In this document: in pieces, positions 8,311 to 19,127 of the stretch
Layout of the letters: each line of letters starts with the position of its first letter
Position numbering within the stretch: position 1 is the first letter of the stretch
Assembly: GCA_016718265.1 (NCBI GenBank)
Contig: JADKDZ010000007.1
Location: 62,001 to 126,000 of the forward strand
Direction of reading: 5' to 3'
Length of the DNA stretch: 64,000 nucleotides
Origin: Uliginosibacterium sp.
Lineage (GTDB): Bacteria; Pseudomonadota; Gammaproteobacteria; Burkholderiales; Rhodocyclaceae
Position numbers and translations under genes: made by a program
Notes under the pieces: generated by a model
What the model was told of the DNA's origin: nothing
The model's input: the letters and a program-made list of their open reading frames with translations, nothing else
Databases searched by the model: none

Positions 8311-8819
8311 CGGTGCGCCTTGCCGCCGGGCACTTGGGCGAACGCCGTAAAGGCGTCGCTGGAGGCCTTGGCCACTTGTTCGAGGGTTTTGCGCGCGGCC
8401 TCAAAGGTATGTTGCAAGGCCTCCGCCGCCGCATGGTTGTTCAGCGGCATGCCGCCCATCAACTGTTGCATGGCGTCCAGCATTTCCTGGCTGCCGCTGT
8501 TGAGCTGATCACTCACCATCTTGCTCATCTCGCTCTGCAAGCTGGCGGTGACTTCGGCTATCCCGCGACTACATGAGAACATCTTCTCGGCCGACTGTTG
8601 CGCGTAGCGTGCGCGCAACTCCATGGCTTCCTGGGGAGACTTCACCTGGGCCATGGCCTTCGCACTGGTCACACCGTCCTCGAACAAGTCCCGCGCGACC
8701 TCGACTTGCAACTGCAAAATGCGCTGGGAATTCTCAATCGACATCCGCGCAAGGTGCATGGCCGATTCCAGATTCTTCTTCTGCATGCTGGCCATCGCCT
8801 CTTCCGGTTTTGTGCTCAT
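8307..8819 (-). CDS. Phasin family protein
   Basis: 170-aa, helix-rich, Met/Gln/Ala-rich protein without signal peptide. The pattern AMHLARMSIENSQRILQLQVEVARDLFEDGVTSAKAMA ... RYAQQSAEKMFSCSRGIAEV matches the phasin family, amphipathic proteins coating polyhydroxyalkanoate granules. ATG at 8819 is preceded by AAGGAG at ideal spacing. Its TAA stop overlaps the hpnE TAA in the palindrome TTAA (8307-8310). It is divergent from clpB. Confidence 0.85.
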   Translation of the reverse strand: MSTKPEEAMASMQKKNLESAMHLARMSIENSQRILQLQVEVARDLFEDGVTSAKAMAQVKSPQEAMELRARYAQQSAEKMFSCSRGIAEVTASLQSEMSKMVSDQLNSGSQEMLDAMQQLMGGMPLNNHAAAEALQHTFEAARKTLEQVAKASSDAFTAFAQVPGGKAHR

Positions 8820-8940
8820 GCTCGACTCCTTTTGTTGGCTCATCGGAAAAACTAGACCCTGAGAAGCTAGCACGCAGCTGCAAGCCCCTCCGCCGAATGG
8901 CCCGGGAGTACATGCAGCCCCAGCGTTGCGGAGGACCCGC

Positions 8941-8969
8941 CTTGAAAGTGGCGTCAGACAGCCCCATCT
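8941..8969 (+). promoter_or_regulatory. Sigma-32 (RpoH) heat-shock promoter of clpB
   Basis: CTTGAAA (8941-8947), 14-bp spacer, CCCCATCT (8962-8969): an essentially consensus RpoH promoter about 30 bp upstream of the clpB start. Confidence 0.88.
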
Positions 8970-8999
8970 GCAGAGCATCCAAGCAATCCGGAGTTCATC

Positions 9000-11582
<2,583 letters not shown>

Positions 11583-11609
11583 AGCCGCATCGTTCCCGCA
11601 TAATCTCCC

Positions 11610-11631
11610 GCCCGGCCCCGCCGGGCTTTTT
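11610..11631 (+). terminator. Rho-independent terminator of clpB
   Basis: Perfect 7-bp GC stem GCCCGGC/GCCGGGC with a CCC loop followed by TTTTT (11627-11631), 28 bp after the clpB stop. Confidence 0.9.
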
Positions 11632-11646
11632 ATCGGGATATCCGCC

Positions 11647-12417
11647 ATGTTCAAGCGCATCCGCATCGCCATTTTGCTGTTCATCCTCGCCAGCGTGGCG
11701 CTTGGCACCTGGAAGAGCCAAAGCCGCACGCGCAGCTGGCAATCCACGCTCTACGTGACCGTCTTCCCCATCAACGCCGACGGCAGCGAGGCCAGCGCCC
11801 GCCACATCGCCGCGCTGGAAGAAAGCAGTTTCGAGCCGGTCGAGGAATACCTCGACGCCCAGGCGAACGAACATGGCCTTGCGCAAACCCGGCCGGTCAT
11901 GGTCTCACTCGGCTCGCGCATCGAGCGCGTCCCGCCTCCCCGGCCACGCACAAGCAGCGTCCTCGATGCCATCCGCTGGAGCCTCACCATCCGCTACTGG
12001 GCATGGGCCAACACACCCGCCTCCGCCCCCAAACCAGACATTCGCCTCTACGCCCTGTTCTACGACCCCGCCACGCACCACGTGATGCCGGAGTCCACCG
12101 GCCTGCAAAAAGGTCAGATTGGCCTCGCCCACCTGTTCGCCGAGAAAAGAATGCACGGCAGCAACCTCGTCATTCTCACCCACGAGATGCTCCACACCCT
12201 GGGCGCCACCGACCTCTACGACCTGCGTACCACCCTGCCGCTCTACCCCGACGGCTACGCCAAGCCCAAGCAATCGCCCCGTTATCCGCAGACTCAGGCG
12301 GAGTTGATGGCTGGCCGCATCCCGCTGAGCGAAACCCAGGCCGATATTCCGCTCTCGCTGCGCGAGACGGTGATCGGCGCGCGCACGGCACGCGAAATAG
12401 GCTGGTTGCACGATTGA
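11647..12417 (+). CDS. Secreted/anchored zincin-like putative metallopeptidase
   Basis: 256 aa. It begins with MFKRIRIAILLFILASVALG, a signal peptide or anchor that directs the rest to the periplasm. The clear functional mark is HEMLHTLGATDLYD (His179-Glu180-x-x-His183, then Asp), an HExxH zinc site followed by a downstream acidic/Tyr residue as in zincin peptidases. No other domain is recognisable. It sits right behind the clpB terminator, so it needs its own promoter, perhaps within the short gap. The substrate is unknown, and it could equally be a non-peptidase zinc protein. Confidence 0.65.
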   Translation: MFKRIRIAILLFILASVALGTWKSQSRTRSWQSTLYVTVFPINADGSEASARHIAALEESSFEPVEEYLDAQANEHGLAQTRPVMVSLGSRIERVPPPRPRTSSVLDAIRWSLTIRYWAWANTPASAPKPDIRLYALFYDPATHHVMPESTGLQKGQIGLAHLFAEKRMHGSNLVILTHEMLHTLGATDLYDLRTTLPLYPDGYAKPKQSPRYPQTQAELMAGRIPLSETQADIPLSLRETVIGARTAREIGWLHD

Positions 12418-12548
12418 TGACAGACCGTTTGTTGATCAGGCGGTTCCGCGGGCATGGCAAGATTCAGTTTGTCACCGGCGGACAACAGGGCAGCCGGTCG
12501 GGCACGCCACCCAAAACTGGCTTTCAAATAAAGAAATAGAGGTAATTG

Positions 12549-13031
12549 GTGACTGACCAATCACGGATTCCCAGGCACCAATTGGTACTCAGATTGTTTG
12601 CCTCGATTGTTCTCGTCGGTGTTTCGTGGAGCGCGTTAGCTGGCGACCCATCCTTCAAGTTGGAAGAGAATTTCAAGGCTACGGTTGTTACAGCACGACC
12701 TCTGCTGATCGGTACAAAGTTGACGTTCTCTTCTCCAAACCTGAAGGAAAACGAAGTAGTTATGCTTCAGAGATGCGGTGAGCCTTGCAACACCGCCAAG
12801 ATGATCCGTAGCTGGAGAAAGGTCGACTTCGATACGAATCAGAGACAGATGGTCACGCTAGCCGAAGCTGGAACCTACTATTTCTGGATTCTCCGCACGC
12901 TTGACAATGGAGAGGCAGGCCCCGTGTTTGGGGAACGTTCTTCGTTCGACGAGTTGAAGACTACAGTCACGTTTGTATCAGGAACTAATGTATCCGTTGG
13001 GCTCGAACTCCCATCTGCCTCCAAGCCATGA
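12549..13031 (+). CDS. Small secreted protein of unknown function
   Basis: About 160 aa with an N-terminal signal peptide (LRLFASIVLVGVSWSALAG) and a mature beta-rich part (TFSSPNLKENEVVMLQRCGEPC ... TYYFWILRTLDNGE). That part contains a Cys-x3-Cys pair (CGEPC) that could form a disulfide. No ATG start exists; GTG at 12549 has GAGG six bases upstream, and TTG at 12546 is an alternative. It is less GC-rich than its neighbours and uses rarer codons, as does the pseudogene patch that follows, which hints at acquisition from elsewhere. Function not recognised. Confidence 0.55.
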   Translation: MTDQSRIPRHQLVLRLFASIVLVGVSWSALAGDPSFKLEENFKATVVTARPLLIGTKLTFSSPNLKENEVVMLQRCGEPCNTAKMIRSWRKVDFDTNQRQMVTLAEAGTYYFWILRTLDNGEAGPVFGERSSFDELKTTVTFVSGTNVSVGLELPSASKP

Positions 13032-13083
13032 CATCGAACTTTGCGGTCAAGCTAGCGTGAAGAATGGGGACCAGCGTGCATTT

Positions 13084-13183
13084 GTAGGGTGCTGTTGAGC
13101 GCAGCGAAACGCACCGGATGTTTGGCCGTACGATATAGGTGGGACATCCGGTGCAATTCCGCTTCGCTTCATTGGCTCCCTAC
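13084..13183. repeat. 100-bp imperfect palindromic intergenic repeat
   Basis: Outer arms GTAGGG (13084-13089) and CCCTAC (13178-13183). Inner arms GCACCGGATGT (13111-13121) and ACATCCGGTGC (13144-13154) match perfectly. The left half reads GTAGGGTGCTGTTGAGCGCA followed by GCGAAACGCACC. This is the wording of a dispersed intergenic palindrome I know from many proteobacterial genomes. It can fold into one long hairpin and behaves like a MITE/REP-type element. Only one copy is in this window. Confidence 0.65.
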
Positions 13184-13296
13184 GATGCTGTTCTGGAGTG
13201 GCATAATTCATCAGCTAGCCACGCATTCAGGTAGTTGTCGGCCAAAAGCGGATGCTCAGCAGCCCGACACCAACTAAAGATCACAAAGGAAATCCC

Positions 13297-13615
13297 ATGC
13301 GCAATTTTGTATTCTGTTTTTGCTTCTGGCATCATCGGTGTGTGTTGCAGACGACCGGACCGAAAAAGTTCTGTACTCTTATGGAAGCACAAGGACTTGT
13401 GAAGATGTTCGAGCAGCAAATGGCGGAAGGAAAATTGCAAGGAAAAAAGCAAGCTCAGACAATGATGGATCAATTGATGAGTGGACTAAATCCAAGCAAG
13501 GAATTCGACACACGGCTCAGATTGGCATTTGAAGAATTCATGAAGGCTTTAGAGCCAACCTGGACTGCCCATGACATTGTTGGTATGGGCGCAAGCCTAT
13601 GGCGCACATGGGCGC
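13297..13615 (+). pseudogene. Frameshifted remnant of a DUF2059-like secreted protein
   Basis: The ATG at 13297 opens MRNFVF, but the expected signal peptide continues in another frame (LLLASSVCVADDRTEKV, from about 13320). The frame then switches back to MEAQGLVKMFEQQMAEGK ... FEEFMKALEPTWTAHDIV, which looks like the helical part of a DUF2059 domain. A further shift at about 13575 leads to WAQAYGAH, the expected continuation. Three frames are needed to read one protein, and the C-terminus is missing. The longest intact frame (to 13740) would encode an odd Cys/Trp-rich N-terminus and an unrelated Arg-rich tail. Most likely a decayed gene; the downstream part to 13740 shows nothing else. Confidence 0.5.
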
Positions 13616-13866
13616 ACGGCACAGCACCGCGACGGACGCCCGCCCACTGCACCTTCCAGCGCGCGGAGTCGACCCGCAGTGCCACAGCGCGCAAGAGATC
13701 CGCTGCGGCAAACAGGCCTGTTGGCATGCAATTCGGATAAAGCAGCAACGCGATGTTCAAGGCGGCACCCCATGGCAAGATTTGGCTGAAATACGTCTTT
13801 TCTTGCCATTGTAGGCGGGTCATGGCCTCGCCAGAATGTCCTCTCCGACGAGACAGAGGCGCAGCC

Positions 13867-14643
13867 ATGAAAATTACCCAGATCCGCAACGCCACCGTGA
13901 TGATTGAAACTGAACACTGCCGCGTTCTGGTCGACCCGATGCTGGCGTCGCGCAGCGCATTGCCGTCCCTGCGGTACTGGACGGGGCAGCGCCGCCGGAA
14001 TCCGATCGTCCCGCTCCCCGACGGCGCCGATGCGCGCTTGGCAACTGCCACCCATGCCTTGATCACCCATTGCCGAAAGGGACACTTCGATCATCTAGAC
14101 CGAGCCGGCGTGCGCTGGCTGCGTGACCGCGCCCTGCCTGTGTTGTGCATGCCTGACGACGCACCGTATCTGCAGGCGCGTGGCCTCAGCGTTCACGTGC
14201 TGAATGAAGGCGCGGCAACACTTGCAATCGGTGCCTGCATTCAACCTATCCCATGCTTGCACGGCAAGGGATGGATTGGAAAGTTGATGGCACACGGGCA
14301 TGGCTACGTCATTGACTGGCCCAACGAACCTTCGCTTTATATCGCGGGGGACACCGTCCTGACCGACCACGTACTCAGCACCGTCGAGTCGCTACCTGAC
14401 AATGCTGTGGCCATTCTTCCCGCAGGCGGTGCCGCCATGGATCTGGGTGGCGAACTCATCATGGACGGCGAACAGGCCTTGCGTGCAGCGGCGGTGGGAA
14501 GGGGACGGTTCATCCTTAACCACCTCGAAGCCCTTGACCACTGCCCGACCGAGCGAAGCACCTTACGCGAAGAAACCCGGCGGCTCGGACTGGCCGAGCG
14601 CGTATGGGTTCCAGAGGATGGCGAGACGCTCGTCTTTGAGTAA
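13867..14643 (+). CDS. MBL-fold metallo-hydrolase, UlaG-like
   Basis: 258 aa. It starts MKITQIRNATVMIE, the beta-strand opening typical of UlaG/YddR-type metallo-beta-lactamase-fold proteins. Metal-site elements are HFDHLD (end of the HxHxDH motif), YIAGDTVL (bridging Asp) and LNHLEALDHC (late His). The first His of HxHxDH is replaced: the segment reads THCRKGHFDH, so Lys-Gly stands where His-x is expected, with another His four residues earlier. This appears to be a variant subfamily, not a lone mutation, but I cannot verify that here. Probably a cytosolic hydrolase of unknown substrate. It stands alone, after the pseudogene patch. Confidence 0.8.
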   Translation: MKITQIRNATVMIETEHCRVLVDPMLASRSALPSLRYWTGQRRRNPIVPLPDGADARLATATHALITHCRKGHFDHLDRAGVRWLRDRALPVLCMPDDAPYLQARGLSVHVLNEGAATLAIGACIQPIPCLHGKGWIGKLMAHGHGYVIDWPNEPSLYIAGDTVLTDHVLSTVESLPDNAVAILPAGGAAMDLGGELIMDGEQALRAAAVGRGRFILNHLEALDHCPTERSTLREETRRLGLAERVWVPEDGETLVFE

Positions 14644-14698
14644 GGGCGGGCAAACGTTCCCCAAACGAATTTGGCGACTGCCGATTTCAGGCCATTGC

Positions 14699-15268
14699 TC
14701 AGGCGGCATCGGCGCGCAAGGCACCCAGCTTGGCCACGAGGCGCTCGGCATGCGCCTCGGCGCGGGCCTGAACATCTTCCAGCGTGTTGTATACGCCGGG
14801 GATGTAGATCATGCCGTGGCTCAGGATCGGTGGCTGAAGCTGCATGCCGGTCAGGTTGGCGGTCTGCACCAGGGGCAGGAGGAGTTGGTCGGGGGTGAAG
14901 TGGTTGTAGCCATCCGCCGCGTAAGAGGCGGCCGGCCCGCCAATCGTGAGCGAGAGCACCAGTTGCTTGCCTTTGAGCTTGTCGCCCGTCGAGCCATACG
15001 CGAAGCCGTAACTGAGCACCTCATCCATCCACTTCTTGAGCAGCGCGGGCACCGAGTACCAGTAGAAGGGGAACTGCAGGACCACGATCCCGGCGCCAAG
15101 CAGGGCCTGCTGCTCGGCGGCAACATCGATACGGTAGTCGGGGTACAGCGCGTCGAGACGGCGGATCTCGATCTCGTCAACGCGCTCGGCCACGCGGGCA
15201 AGAATGAGGCGGTTGGTGTGCGAGGCGTCGAGATCGGGGTGGCCGGAGATGATGAGGATCTTGCGCAT
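14699..15268 (-). CDS. NAD(P)H-dependent (quinone) oxidoreductase, flavodoxin-like
   Basis: 189 aa flavodoxin-fold reductase of the NQO1/KefF/MdaB group: MRKILIISGHPDLDASHTNRLI (phosphate-binding loop), FPFYWYSVPALLKKWMDEVLSYGFAYG (FMN contact and dimer segment), LSLTIGGPAASY. It probably carries out two-electron reduction of quinones or other electrophiles. ATG at 15268 follows AGGAG at seven bases. It is divergent from a LysR gene with a shared operator-like inverted repeat, so the LysR protein is its likely regulator. Confidence 0.88.
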   Translation of the reverse strand: MRKILIISGHPDLDASHTNRLILARVAERVDEIEIRRLDALYPDYRIDVAAEQQALLGAGIVVLQFPFYWYSVPALLKKWMDEVLSYGFAYGSTGDKLKGKQLVLSLTIGGPAASYAADGYNHFTPDQLLLPLVQTANLTGMQLQPPILSHGMIYIPGVYNTLEDVQARAEAHAERLVAKLGALRADAA

Positions 15269-15328
15269 GGCGGGCTCCTGTACAGGGGTAAACGGGCGAG
15301 CGATGAGGCGCACTTTACCTGCGCCCAC

Positions 15329-15380
15329 TGTAAGTTTTTAGCCCTGTCTGGCCACAATCACTGTTAGGCTGAAACTTACA
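15329..15380. promoter_or_regulatory. Inverted repeat between quinone reductase and LysR gene
   Basis: Perfect 9-bp arms TGTAAGTTT (15329-15337) and AAACTTACA (15372-15380) separated by 34 bp, in the 132-bp divergent intergenic region. Placement and symmetry fit LysR-type operator half-sites. Confidence 0.6.
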
Positions 15381-15400
15381 CAAATCACTCCGCGCCTGTC

Positions 15401-16315
15401 ATGAAAGCCGCCACGCTCAATCAGCTGCTGATCTTCCGCGCAATCGCCGAGACGCGCAGCATTCGTGGCGCGGCGCGCCGGCTGGGCTTGTCCGCCCCAT
15501 CAGTCAGCCAGGCGCTGCGTCAGCTGGAGGCCGAAGTCGGGCTGCCGCTGTTCAAGCGCACCACGCGACAGATGGCCCTCACCGACGCGGGCGAGCAGCT
15601 GGTTGCCGGCGCCTTTGGCGCCCTGGCCACCGTCGAACAGGCGCTCGAAGCGGTAAAGGATCAGGGGCAGGCGCCCAGCGGCAGCGTCAGTATCACCTTG
15701 CCACGTTTCGTCTACCAGCATTACTTCCAGCCTATCTATGCCGACTTCTGTCGACGCTACCCCGGCATCCTGCTCGACATATCGGTCACCGACGCCACCG
15801 TCGACCTGCTGCGCGAGGGGCATGACCTGGGCATCCGCTTCGGCGATCGCATCGACCCGAGCATGGTTGCCCTGCCCCTCACGCCCCCGATGCGCGACGC
15901 CCTGTTCTGCTCGCCGGCGTATGCCGCCGCGCACGGCTTGCCCCGCAGCCCGGCCGAGCTGGCCGGGCATCGCACGATCCGCTATCGCTATATCACGGCG
16001 CGCCAGCTCGCGCCGCTGCAGCTGGTGGTCGACGGCAATACGCTGGAGATCGAGACGCCCGCATCACTGATCGTCAATGACACAGACGCCATGATCGACG
16101 CCAGCCTCAAGGGCCTCGGGATCGGCGGCATTCTGGAACCCCTGGTCGCGGATGCACTGCAGACCGGCACATTGCTGCCCGTTCTGCGCGCGCACTGGCC
16201 GCGCGTACCGGGCCTCCACGTCTACTTCATGCGCGACAGTCAGAAGGCGCGTCGAGTCCGGTTGCTGATCGACTTCCTCCGCGAGCACTTTGCGCCCGCC
16301 TCTGCGGGCCACTGA
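15401..16315 (+). CDS. LysR family transcriptional regulator
   Basis: 304 aa. The N-terminal winged helix-turn-helix (LNQLLIFRAIAETRSIRGAARRLGLSAPSVSQALRQLEAEVGLPLF) is followed by a LysR substrate-binding domain (GSVSITLPRFVYQHYFQP ... LGIRFGDRIDPSMVALPL). The FGDR-type binding-domain motif groups it with the regulators of quinone reductases and dehydrogenases. Its start is divergent from the NQO-like gene, and the arms of the inverted repeat lie in between. It probably senses an electrophile or quinone, but the effector is not deducible. Confidence 0.92.
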   Translation: MKAATLNQLLIFRAIAETRSIRGAARRLGLSAPSVSQALRQLEAEVGLPLFKRTTRQMALTDAGEQLVAGAFGALATVEQALEAVKDQGQAPSGSVSITLPRFVYQHYFQPIYADFCRRYPGILLDISVTDATVDLLREGHDLGIRFGDRIDPSMVALPLTPPMRDALFCSPAYAAAHGLPRSPAELAGHRTIRYRYITARQLAPLQLVVDGNTLEIETPASLIVNDTDAMIDASLKGLGIGGILEPLVADALQTGTLLPVLRAHWPRVPGLHVYFMRDSQKARRVRLLIDFLREHFAPASAGH

Positions 16316-16561
16316 CGGCACGGCAACGACTGCCCGGGAAGCCGCGCGGGGCTTGGCTCCGCAGCAAGGCAAGCCGAAGCACCGCATCACACGGTCGCCG
16401 CGAGGCATGCTTGCCCGCGAAGGCCACCGGGAGCGGCTCTCCCGGCACCTGTCTGAATGTGAATTCCTCGCACAGCGCCATGTTTTGGCGCAGTGCTGCC
16501 CCTACAATAGTGCCTCCCCTGCCTTTCACGCGGCGCGCCGGCGCCCGTCGCCCGACTTCTC

Positions 16562-17203
16562 ATGCCGCACATCACCCGCATCTGTCTGGTTCGCCACGGC
16601 GAAACCGCCTGGAACGTTCACCGCCGCCTGCAAGGCCATACCGATATTCCCCTCAATGCGCGCGGGCTTGCCCAGGCCAGGGCTGCAGCGCTGGCGTTGC
16701 GGCGCGAGCAATTCCAGCACGTGTATTCGTCAGACCTGCTGCGGGCGGCGGAAACGGCTCGCATCATCGCGACACCGCATGCGCTGGCCGTGACGTTGGC
16801 GCCCCAGCTGCGCGAACGCCATTTTGGCGGCGTGCAGGGACTGACCTGGGAAGAGGCGGAACAGCGCTTCCCGGATGACTATGCTCCGCTGCGGGCGCGC
16901 GTGCCGGACGCGGTGCCGCCGGAGGGCGGCGAATCGCTGACGGTCTTCAGCGCCCGTATCGTCGGCTATCTGAACGAATTGGGGCAGCGACATCCGGGCG
17001 AGACGCTGCTGGTGGTCTGCCACGGCGGTTGTCTCGACGTGGCCTACCGGGCCGCGACAGGCAAGCCGCTGGCTGCGGCGCGCGATTTCCCGCTGGGAAA
17101 TGCGACGCTGAACTGGATTCACATCGGGGCGCAAGGCTGGGCGCTGGAACGATGGGACGACGACGCCCATCTTGTTGAAACCAGTGAGGAAATTTCGATC
17201 TAG
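16562..17203 (+). CDS. Histidine phosphatase (phosphoglycerate mutase-like) family protein
   Basis: 213 aa. Catalytic RHG motif VRHGETAWNVHRRLQGHTDIPLNARG at the N-terminus (phospho-accepting His12), SSDLLRAAETA, and the second catalytic His in VVCHGGCLD. Members are broad small-molecule phosphatases (GpmB, CobC and others); there is no evidence for true glycolytic mutase activity. The gene is separate from glyA by 80 bp in the same direction. The 245 bp before it show no other gene. Confidence 0.9.
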   Translation: MPHITRICLVRHGETAWNVHRRLQGHTDIPLNARGLAQARAAALALRREQFQHVYSSDLLRAAETARIIATPHALAVTLAPQLRERHFGGVQGLTWEEAEQRFPDDYAPLRARVPDAVPPEGGESLTVFSARIVGYLNELGQRHPGETLLVVCHGGCLDVAYRAATGKPLAAARDFPLGNATLNWIHIGAQGWALERWDDDAHLVETSEEISI

Positions 17204-17283
17204 CGGCATGACGGCATGGCGGCGGCGAGGCCGAACCGGTATGATTCGGGCTCGTCAATTGTTGGATCCTTGATTCTTTCGCC

Positions 17284-18534
17284 ATGTTCTCCAGAAAAGA
17301 TACCCTCTCCCATACCGACACCGAACTCTGGGCCGCCATTCAGGCCGAAAACACGCGTCAGGAAGATCACATCGAGCTGATCGCGTCCGAAAACTACGTC
17401 AGCTGCGCCGTCATGGAAGCCCAAGGCTCGCAGCTCACCAACAAGTACGCCGAAGGCTACCCGGGCAAGCGCTATTACGGCGGTTGCGAACACGTTGACG
17501 TAGCCGAGCAGCTGGCCATCGATCGCCTGAAGAAACTGTTTGGCGCCGAAGCCGCCAACGTACAGCCCAACTCCGGCTCGCAAGCCAACCAGGCCGTGCT
17601 GATGGCCTTTGCCAAGCCCGGCGACACCATCATGGGCATGAGCCTGGCCGAAGGCGGCCACCTCACCCACGGCATGCCGCTGAACATGTCCGGCAAGTGG
17701 TTCAACGTGGTCGCCTACGGCCTCGACGAAAAAGAAGAGATTGATTACGAGGCGATGGAGAAACTGGCCCGCGAGCACAAGCCACGGATCATCATTGCCG
17801 GCGCCTCGGCGTATTCGCTGCGGATTGATTTCGAGCGTTTTGCCAAGGTTGCCAAGGAAGTCGGCGCGATTTTCTGGGTCGACATGGCGCACTACGCCGG
17901 CCTGATCGCCGCGGGCTACTACCCGAACCCGGTCCCGCATGCCGATGTCGTCACCTCCACCACCCACAAGACCCTGCGCGGCCCGCGCGGCGGCGTGATC
18001 CTGATGAAGGCCGAGCACGAGAAGGCGCTCAACTCGGCGATCTTCCCCGGCCTGCAAGGCGGCCCGCTGATGCACGTGATCGCGGCCAAGGCCGTATCGT
18101 TCAAGGAAGCCGCGACGCCGGAATTCCGCCAGTATCAGGAACAAGTCGTGGCCAACGCCCGCGTAATGGCGCGTGTGCTGTCCGAGCAGCGCGGCCTGCG
18201 TATCGTCTCCGGCCGCACCGAGAGCCACGTGTTCCTCGTCGATCTGCGCTCGAAGAAGATCACCGGCAAGGCGGCAGAAGCCGTGCTGGGCAGCGCGCAT
18301 ATCACGGTGAACAAGAACTCGATCCCGAAGGACCCGGAAAAACCCATGGTGACCTCGGGCATCCGTATCGGCAGCCCGGCCATGACCACGCGCGGCTTCA
18401 CCGAAATTGAAGCCGAGCGAGTAGCCCATCTGATCGCCGACGTGCTGGACGCGCCGGAAGACCAGGCCGTGATCGAGCGCGTGCGCAATGAAGTGTCTGC
18501 GCTGTGCAAGAAGTTCCCGGTCTACGGCGCCTGA
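17284..18534 (+). CDS. glyA: Serine hydroxymethyltransferase
   Basis: 416 aa PLP enzyme interconverting serine and glycine and charging tetrahydrofolate with one-carbon units. Signature: [11 protein letters not shown] near the N-terminus, the PLP-lysine motif [16 protein letters not shown] (Lys about 229), and [10 protein letters not shown] upstream of it. Length and sequence match the bacterial enzyme throughout. No purine-type operator or strong ribosome-binding site is obvious before the ATG. First gene of a glyA-nrdR-ribD row typical of betaproteobacteria. Confidence 0.98.
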   Translation: MFSRKDTLSHTDTELWAAIQAENTRQEDHIELIASENYVSCAVMEAQGSQLTNKYAEGYPGKRYYGGCEHVDVAEQLAIDRLKKLFGAEAANVQPNSGSQANQAVLMAFAKPGDTIMGMSLAEGGHLTHGMPLNMSGKWFNVVAYGLDEKEEIDYEAMEKLAREHKPRIIIAGASAYSLRIDFERFAKVAKEVGAIFWVDMAHYAGLIAAGYYPNPVPHADVVTSTTHKTLRGPRGGVILMKAEHEKALNSAIFPGLQGGPLMHVIAAKAVSFKEAATPEFRQYQEQVVANARVMARVLSEQRGLRIVSGRTESHVFLVDLRSKKITGKAAEAVLGSAHITVNKNSIPKDPEKPMVTSGIRIGSPAMTTRGFTEIEAERVAHLIADVLDAPEDQAVIERVRNEVSALCKKFPVYGA

Positions 18535-18549
18535 AAACGCCACTGAAAA

Positions 18550-18609
18550 GTGAGAGGTGAAATGCTCAATCCTTCAACGCGCCGACAGGCTTCACGTTTC
18601 ACCTTTCAC
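18550..18609. repeat. Inverted GTGAAA-type repeat between glyA and nrdR
   Basis: GTGAGAGGTGAAA (18550-18562) and TTTCACCTTTCAC (18597-18609) pair at 12 of 13 positions around a 34-nt loop. The heptamer wording (TTTCAC repeats) recurs in intergenic DNA of many betaproteobacteria. It could act as a weak glyA terminator, but there is no T-run. Confidence 0.45.
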
Positions 18610-18641
18610 GCTGCAGGCATGACGCGCGCAGGGCGTGCGTC

Positions 18642-19127
18642 ATGAAATGCCCCTTCTGCGGATCGGCATCCACCCAGGTCACCGACACGCGGGAGAATGA
18701 CGAAGGCGACATCATTCGCCGCCGTCGTCGCTGCCCGGATTGCGACAAGCGCTTCACCACCTATGAGCGCATTGAGCTGAAGCTCCCTCAGGTCGTCAAG
18801 AAGAACGGCAGCCGGGCGGAGTTTGACCGCGACAAGCTCCAGGCCAGCATGAAGCTGGCGCTGCGCAAGCGTCCGGTGAATGCCGAAAGCGTCGAGCATG
18901 CGCTGGATCGCATCGAAGGCCGTCTGCTCTCGCTGGGCGAACGCGAGGTCCAGAGCGAAAAAATAGGCGAGCTGGTCATGCGCGAACTCAAGCGCATGGA
19001 CAAGATCGCCTACATCCGCTTTGCCTCGGTGTACCGCAATTTCGAGGATGCCGAAGAATTCTCCGAAGTCATCCGCGAGGTCACCACCCCGGCGCGCACC
19101 AAGAGCCGAACCCGCGCAGGCAGCTGA
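18642..19127 (+). CDS. nrdR: Transcriptional repressor NrdR
   Basis: 161 aa repressor of ribonucleotide reductase genes that senses ATP/dATP. The N-terminal zinc ribbon has [15 protein letters not shown] and [16 protein letters not shown]; an ATP-cone domain ([29 protein letters not shown]) follows. Its TGA overlaps the ribD ATG (TGATG), so the two are translationally coupled. Confidence 0.97.
   Translation: MKCPFCGSASTQVTDTRENDEGDIIRRRRRCPDCDKRFTTYERIELKLPQVVKKNGSRAEFDRDKLQASMKLALRKRPVNAESVEHALDRIEGRLLSLGEREVQSEKIGELVMRELKRMDKIAYIRFASVYRNFEDAEEFSEVIREVTTPARTKSRTRAGS

Noticed and set aside
12549..13740. A genomic island
   Set aside because: The patch is less GC-rich and holds a repeat and a pseudogene, but no integrase, tRNA boundary or direct repeats are present; only local decay is supported.
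17204..17283. Glycine riboswitch upstream of glyA
   Set aside because: The gap is only 80 bp and shows no aptamer-like pairing.
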